Below, in pieces: positions 5,456-10,868 of a DNA stretch of 10,868 nucleotides; the stretch's first letter is position 1; the number at the start of each line of letters is the position of its first letter. The position numbers were made by a program, and so were the translations under genes. Source of the DNA: Baffinella frigidus (lineage: Eukaryota > Cryptophyceae > Cryptomonadales > Baffinellaceae); assembly GCA_026770585.1 (NCBI GenBank), contig MU646401.1, positions 225,419-236,286 of the forward strand. The letters run 5' to 3'. A model generated the notes under the pieces. That model worked only from the letters and a program-made list of their open reading frames with translations. It had not been told where the DNA came from and ran no database searches.

Positions 5456-5530
5456 TATCCCTTTAGTGGCCTGTACATGTAGGCGCATACGTCCTACCAT
5501 AGGGCCCTAGGACCTGTCTAGGACCTCTGG
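5456..5530 (+). mobile_element. Family-1 element, truncated copy 8
   Basis: The left terminus TATCCCTTTAGTGGCC, then GCGCATACGTCCTACCATAG and GGCCCTAGGACCTGTCTAGG match the family. The right half, including the right terminus, is missing. Confidence 0.7.
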
Positions 5531-5607
5531 GTTGCTCGTCCTAGACTTGGTCCTCACTGTTGGCAGCGTGCCGACCAGGGCAACGCGAGGGAGACCTTTA
5601 TTGCCGG

Positions 5608-5785
5608 TACAGGGCTTACTCGACTAAGGTCACACAATACAAGGTCACACACTGGACACTCCGATGTGGACCTTAATTATTTAAGGTCCGCACACTGACT
5701 GCTTTTTTGTGGACCTTAAATGTAAGGTCACACACACTGACTGCTTTTCGTGTGTGACCTTACATGTAATCGAGTAAGCCCTGTA
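5608..5785. mobile_element. Family-4 inverted-repeat element, copy 2
   Basis: Perfect termini TACAGGGCTTACTCGA and TCGAGTAAGCCCTGTA end in TA on both sides. Inside, hairpins such as GTGGACCTTAA-ttat-TTAAGGTCCGCAC and GTGTGTGACCTTACAT with its partner ATGTAAGGTCACACAC are arranged in series, interleaved with a repeated ACTGACTGCTTTT. About 178 bp, non-coding. The first seven bases are the same as family 2. Confidence 0.85.
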
Positions 5786-5810
5786 CTACCAACACAAGGC
5801 CATGTTCATG

Positions 5811-5926
5811 TACAGGGGTACCTCGCTCATGAAAGCGCCCCCCCCCTAAGGACCACCATAGGGCCCTAGGCATAAGCCCACTGTATGGTCGTATGGTGGC
5901 GGTTTCTTATGAGCGAGGTACCCCCC
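5811..5926 (+). mobile_element. Family-2 TA inverted-repeat element, copy C
   Basis: It begins TACAGGGGTACCTCGCTCAT and ends TTATGAGCGAGGTACCCCCC, with the last bases of the right terminus altered. The core CCATAGGGCCCTAGGCATAA is present. A small internal deletion has shortened the left GAAACCGCC block. Confidence 0.85.
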
Positions 5927-5995
5927 ACCGAGGCTGTGAACGCCCTGGCAGAGGCAAGCTCGACGCAGTCCAAGTTGGATTGACAGACTAGGTCC

Positions 5996-6121
5996 TACAG
6001 GGGTACCTCGCTCATAAGAAACCGCCCCCCCCCTAGGGACCACCTTGGGGCCCTAGGCATACATGCAGGCCTACTGCAGTCCTACGGGGAGGCGGTTTCT
6101 TTTGAGCGAGGTGCCCCCGTA
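5996..6121 (+). mobile_element. Family-2 TA inverted-repeat element, copy D
   Basis: It begins TACAGGGGTACCTCGCTCAT, then AAGAAACCGCC and a C run, and ends GGCGGTTTCTTTTGAGCGAG followed by GTGCCCCCGTA. The core GGGGCCCTAGGCATAC and GCCTACTGCAG is present. It lies 69 bp after copy C in the same orientation. Confidence 0.85.
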
Positions 6122-6209
6122 CTCAAGGCGACATGCTGGCTTTGCGGCACAAATTCATCAACTTCGGAGCGGAAAAGAGCCCGGTCTCACCAAACTGGCG
6201 AGACCAAAA

Positions 6210-6290
6210 AGACTGGACAGCGCTGGAAGCTCAACAACTGAGAAAGCGCTAAAAGCTCAACAAAGACTGAGACAGCGCTGCAAGTTCGGC
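6210..6290 (+). repeat. Three-unit ~27-bp tandem repeat
   Basis: Units AGCGCTGGAAGCTCAACA, AGCGCTAAAAGCTCAACA and AGCGCTGCAAGTTC, each preceded by an ACTGAGA- or ACTGGAC-like spacer, run head to tail. They lie between the last element and the beta-tubulin 3' flank. Just upstream, 6121-6153 is the second copy of the dispersed repeat seen at 1212. Confidence 0.6.
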
Positions 6291-6426
6291 GCATGTGGCG
6301 CGCGATGGCTCGAACGAGGGGTACTTTTGGTGAGTCGTTCATTCATACCACTGTACACAACAAGCAACTTCATTTAGAGCGCGAAGAGGCCAAACTGAGC
6401 CCTCTCCACTTGCCTCGAGCGCCCTG

Positions 6427-6452
6427 GGAGCACGTGGCTAGTACTTACGTGC
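6427..6452 (-). other. Hairpin in the probable beta-tubulin 3' UTR
   Basis: GAGCACGT and ACGTGCTC form an 8-bp stem about 35 bp past the beta-tubulin stop codon. It is followed, in gene orientation, by no obvious AATAAA signal, so the poly(A) site cannot be placed. Confidence 0.45.
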
Positions 6453-6482
6453 TCTCACAGAGCCCTCAGGGAGGCGAGAGGC

Positions 6483-8397
<1,915 letters not shown>

Positions 8398-9145
8398 ATG
8401 GCTGATGTCCTGACCAGTCTTGCCGGCGCGCTGATCCTCCCGCTCGACCGTCTGCGGGAGCGCAGCGCGGTGGCGGAAGGCGCCGAGCCGATTCCAAGAA
8501 GCGGGGGGGAGGAGCGGCCCGTGTACCCGACAGTCGGTCACTCCGTACTCTGCCTGAATTCCCTCGCCGTCGGCGCATTCACCGCCAGCTGGTTCTGGTC
8601 GCAGGTGCGCTGCCGCGTGGGTGGACCCGCTAGCCCCCAGCTGCATCTCGTGCAACGTGTGTGTGTGGGGGGGGGGGGGCTGGTCCAGGGGGGGCGTAGT
8701 GTGTGCTAGACGATAGCTGCTTCTTTTCTCGTTGCACGACGGGCTGAACCGTGTGGCTTCCTGCCGGGGACTCGAAGCTGATGGCGTCGAACGCCGTGCA
8801 GAACCTGATCGAGGGGCGCGGCTCTGACGAGGCGAACGAGCGGTGGAGCGAGGACTTCGCAAACGCCACGTACGACCGCCCCATCTGCCTTTGCGACTGT
8901 GCAACGCCTCTACCCCTAGCCCCTTACCCCCTCTGTGCTGCAGGTACGACGCGGCCGACTCGATCACGCCGTTCGGCGCCGCGGTGCTCAAGAAGCACGT
9001 GTTCAACAAGGGCGGGGATGACAGCGAGGATGACGAGGTGCCAACCGCGCCCCCCTCACCAGGGTCCCCCCTGCGTCTGCCCTACGTCTGTCTCAGTCTA
9101 TGTGGACAGCATGTCGACTTACGAATTCGCAGCCAACCCGGCTGA
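8398..9145 (+). CDS. Unrecognised three-exon gene with hydrophobic N-terminal domain
   Basis: The model joins 8398-8604, 8778-8869 and 8944-9145 to give 166 residues. The ATG at 8398 (CAAATGG) has a good eukaryotic context. Exon 1 encodes 69 residues with hydrophobic stretches near 4-16 (VLTSLAGALILPL) and 49-67 (around LCLNSLAVGAFTASWFW). Exon 2 encodes LMASNAVQNLIEGRGSDEAN and more. Exon 3 continues TYDAADSITPFGAAVLKKHV and an acidic run GGDDSEDDE. Frame and phase agree across both introns, with donors GTGCGC and GTACGA; the first acceptor (GAAG) is weak. The 3' end is uncertain: read-through stops at 9145, but GAG|GTGCCA at 9038 could be another donor, and an alternative frame runs to a stop at 9212 followed by AATAAA (9225-9230). 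I recognise no family. Confidence 0.5.
8605..8777 (+). other. Predicted intron 1 of the 8398 gene (173 bp, phase 0)
   Basis: The donor CAG|GTGCGC matches the beta-tubulin donor. It contains a GTGTGTGTG run followed by a long G tract, then TTCTTTTCTCGTTG. Among possible acceptors, only the AAG at 8775-8777 avoids an in-frame TGA at 8745-8747 and keeps the phase. Confidence 0.45.
8870..8943 (+). other. Predicted intron 2 of the 8398 gene (74 bp, phase 2)
   Basis: It starts GTACGACCG and ends in a long pyrimidine tract with CTCTGTGCTGCAG. Removing it joins ANA-TYDAADS in frame. The exon immediately after the intron begins with GTACGAC, the same seven bases that begin the intron. Confidence 0.65.
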
Positions 9146-9186
9146 GGCAGAGCAGGGCCTTGGCCGCCTTGTGCGCGACGAGCCCA

Positions 9187-9232
9187 CAAAGCGGACTTCG
9201 GCGGGATTTTGAGTAACCCCTTGGGGAATAAA
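9187..9232 (+). repeat. Direct repeat pair, copy 1
   Basis: AGCGGACTTCGGCGGGATTT followed by TGAGTAACCCCTTGGGGAATAA recurs at 9323-9368 as AGCGGACTTCGGAGGGATTT followed by TGAATAACCCCTTGGGGAATAA. Copy 1 contains a possible stop codon and an AATAAA; copy 2 reads AATAAT at the equivalent place. Each copy includes the palindrome CCCCTTGGGG. From 9369 to 9590 I see no gene. Confidence 0.85.
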
Positions 9233-9599
9233 TCTCGGGCATGCCAGGTAAAATCGCCAATTTTGGCTTAGATTTTCCTTACTTTTATTGAGTTTGTGAG
9301 AAACCAACCTCTTCCACGGAACACAGCGGACTTCGGAGGGATTTTGAATAACCCCTTGGGGAATAATCCATAGGCTTTACGGTAGCTAGTACCGTAGGGA
9401 CATAAGGGGGGTTCCTCCGGATAAGGTAACCGTTATTGGTGGCGGAGGGCTAGCTCTGCCTGAGTTTTATACTGGCTCGTCCTAAAGTCTTTTTATTCGC
9501 CCTTTTGTACTGGATTTCTGCTCTTAAACAGGGAGATCCGCTTGAGCCCTTTGAACACTTCATTAAGTTGACATTTTTCGCTAAGTTGACGTTTGACAA

Positions 9600-9624
9600 C
9601 GTTGCCCCTTTTCAAAAGGGCAAC
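9600..9624. repeat. Hairpin GTTGCCCCTTTT-C-AAAAGGGCAAC
   Basis: Eleven-bp stem with one bulged base and a minimal loop, 35 bp after two copies of TAAGTTGAC (9564 and 9582). Function unknown. Confidence 0.6.
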
Positions 9625-9665
9625 TTTGAGAGGAGGTGCCTAACCTTCGAACCGCGTCAACGCAG

Positions 9666-9713
9666 GTGTCGCGGTTGAAGAAGGAGCTGGACGCCAAGAA
9701 CTCGGAGATCCAG
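9666..9713 (+). CDS. Possible 16-codon micro-exon, coiled-coil-like
   Basis: It is bounded by CAG (9663-9665) and by CAG|GTGCGG (donor at 9714), phase 0 at both ends. It encodes VSRLKKELDAKNSEIQ, with heptad-like spacing of hydrophobic residues and alternating charges typical of coiled coils. The acceptor has a poor pyrimidine tract. It could be a late exon of the gene at 8398 or a fragment of an unrelated coiled-coil protein. A similar end, AGCACGGAGATCCAG|GTGAAT, appears at 10417-10437. Confidence 0.35.
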
Positions 9714-9738
9714 GTGCGGCCCTGAACGAGAATGCTAG

Positions 9739-9831
9739 ATCGCCCTATTTAAAAACTATAATCGCCCTATTTAAACCCCGAGATGCTTTTTACAATAATC
9801 GCCCTATTTAAACCCCGAGATGCTGTTTACA
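9739..9831 (+). repeat. 37-bp tandem repeat, about 2.5 units
   Basis: ATCGCCCTATTTAAA begins at 9739, 9761 and 9798; the last two units continue into CCCCGAGATGCT and TTTACAA. The end of the unit resembles CCGAGATGCTTGTACAAC at 10398-10415 and 10518-10535, linking this array to the repeats farther right. Confidence 0.85.
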
Positions 9832-9925
9832 AGTGGGCATTTGTGTAGTGACTTTCATGACTTTGGTCACGTTCCTCATCCAAATTAGATCAGTCACGAG
9901 GAGATCTACGTGAGGTGTAACGCCC

Positions 9926-9991
9926 TGTGAGCCTCGGTCAGACAGGTAGCGAGCCTCGGTTATGGGCCAGGTCGCGAGCCTCTGGTTGACT
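9926..9991 (+). repeat. Dispersed repeat, copy 2, with internal GAGCCTC units
   Basis: Second copy of the segment at 5126-5168, expanded to three GAGCCTC units (near 9930, 9951 and 9974) before GGTTGACT. No gene is visible between 9832 and 10058. Confidence 0.6.
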
Positions 9992-10058
9992 GTACGCGAA
10001 GGGTCATTGAAGCTGAGATGAGACGCCCTGCCACGCAGTTGGCTTCTCGCAGGAAATG

Positions 10059-10207
10059 TCGACCCGAACCACCCTGGAGACAACCCTGGGGCAAATCTTA
10101 AGTCAATCTCCCACAGATGCGCCCGGATTCCGGGCGCATTTGTATGGGAGTTGACTTAATAAACCATCAATTTGCCCATAAGTTGCCTCCAGGGTGGATC
10201 TGGTCGA
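10059..10207. repeat. Foldback of ~149 bp
   Basis: Nested inverted repeat. The outer arms are TCGACC...CCACCCTGGAGACAAC and GTTGCCTCCAGGGTGG...GGTCGA. The middle arms are GGGCAAAT / ATTTGCCC, the inner arms TTAAGTCAA...CTCCCA / TGGGAGTTGACTTAA. The apex is ATGCGCCCGGA-TT-CCGGGCGCAT. The right arm has about ten extra bases between the middle and inner arms. No coding capacity. It shares the TTAAGTCAA block with the foldback at 4605. Confidence 0.9.
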
Positions 10208-10241
10208 AATGTCGGTTAATAAGGTGTGTGTGTACCGAGTT

Positions 10242-10535
10242 TTGTTGAGGGTTCAGGAGCTTCCAGGTTCGGGAGCTAGAGGCTCCTGATTCCCGGGTCT
10301 TTTTTGCCCCGTCCTTACAATTCACTTCAGTGGCGTGTCTCTTTCTAAAAAAGCTCGGCCTTTCGACCTGTCGACCTTGATTGTTCAGGGTTCAGACCGA
10401 GATGCTTGTACAACACGAGCACGGAGATCCAGGTGAATCCCGCACGACCCATTGTTGAGGGTTCAGGAGCTTCCAGGTTCAGGAGGTGGAGGCTCCTGAA
10501 GGTTCAGGGTTCTGACCGAGATGCTTGCACAACCC
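10242..10535 (+). repeat. Duplicated block with CAGGAGC...GCTCCTG hairpin
   Basis: TTGTTGAGGGTTCAGGAGCT followed by TCCAGGTTC recurs at 10452-10480; in both places CAGGAGC pairs with GCTCCTG about 20 bases later. GGTTCAGACCGAGATGCTTG (10388) and GGTTCTGACCGAGATGCTTG (10508) form a second matching pair. The region is two diverged copies of one unit of about 200 bp, with parts missing. Confidence 0.7.
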
Positions 10536-10696
10536 CCAACACACACGTGTGTTCCTCAACCCTGACCCCCAACCCCAAACCCCTCAACCTTAAACAAAGG
10601 CCGTCCGTGTGTACCCAACCACAACCCTAACCCCCAATCTCTAACCCCTAACCCCTCAGGCGCTCCGTCGAACCCCTAACCCCTCAGGCGCTCGAC
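10536..10696. repeat. Degenerate telomere-like C-rich tract
   Basis: Irregular AACCCC, AACCCTAACCC and ACCCCTAACCCC words (TTAGGG/TTAGGGG on the minus strand), followed by two tandem copies of a 28-bp unit AACCCCTAACCCCTCAGGCG plus CTC. It is too irregular for a working telomere and the window continues past it, so it is an interstitial remnant. Confidence 0.7.
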
Positions 10697-10847
10697 TACA
10701 GGGGTACCTCGCTCATAGGAAACTGCCCCCCCCCCCAGGACTACCGTAGGGCCCTAGGCATGGTCCTACTGTAGGGTCCTAGGGGGGAGTTCCTACTGTA
10801 GGGTCCTAGGGGGGGGGGCAGTTTCTTATGAGCGAGGTACCCCTGTA
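10697..10847 (+). mobile_element. Family-2 TA inverted-repeat element, copy E
   Basis: It begins TACAGGGGTACCTCGCTCAT and ends TTATGAGCGAGGTACCCCTGTA, the best-preserved termini in the window. Inside, TCCTACTGTAGGGTCCTAGG plus a G run is tandemly duplicated. The subterminal blocks read GAAACTGCC / GGCAGTTTC, both changed from the GAAACCGCC / GGCGGTTTC of copy D. It interrupts a tandem repeat: ACCCCTCAGGCGCTCCG resumes directly after its terminal TA. Confidence 0.9.
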
Positions 10848-10868
10848 ACCCCTCAGGCGCTCCGCAAG

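Noticed and set aside
9122-9165. Similarity of GCCAACCCGGCTGAGGCAG to GGCCAACCCACCTGAGGCAG at 1627-1646
   Set aside because: The match is short and its flanks do not extend it, so I could not separate it from chance in GC-rich DNA.
10536-10696. A true chromosome end
   Set aside because: The repeats are irregular, short and followed by other sequence.

Overview
The window looks like nuclear DNA of a eukaryotic microalga or other protist with GC-rich coding DNA. The evidence is a spliced beta-tubulin gene whose exons almost always use G or C at third codon positions, GT-AG introns with GTGCGC/GTGCGT donors, and extensive non-coding DNA packed with short inverted-repeat elements and satellites. 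A haptophyte or stramenopile alga is my best guess, from composition and intron style only. I found no transposase, tRNA, rRNA or CRISPR.

Layout. 1-3610 (+): three exon-like islands (103-174, 1705-1854, 3527-3610), all compatible with phase 0, lie between telomere-like satellites, small TA-flanked inverted-repeat elements (MITE-like) and foldbacks. They could belong to one intron-rich gene or be gene fragments. 3560-4500: a segmental duplication whose second copy carries an inserted element. 4500-6130: almost entirely foldbacks and inverted-repeat elements, with one doubtful 72-codon reading frame. 6483-8186 (-): complete two-exon beta-tubulin, 445 aa. 8187-8397: a short divergent promoter. 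8398-9145 (+): an unrecognised three-exon gene model with an N-terminal hydrophobic domain. 9150-10868: tandem and dispersed repeats, one coiled-coil-like micro-exon, a long foldback, degenerate telomere-like DNA and one more TA element.

The main novelty is in the repeats. At least three families of non-autonomous elements begin and end in TA. Family 1 begins TATCCCTTAAGTGGCCA, family 2 begins TACAGGGGTACCTCGCTCAT, and family 4 begins TACAGGGCTTACTCG. Families 1 and 2 share an internal core near ACCGTAGGGCCCTAGG, and families 2 and 4 share their first seven bases. In family 1 a palindrome beside the right end differs in sequence from copy to copy yet stays self-complementary, so its two arms appear to change together. 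Long foldbacks (1318-1453, 3276-3350, 4605-4804, 10059-10207) form a further layer, two of them built on the word TTAAGTCAA, which also recurs as a palindrome in the divergent promoter.
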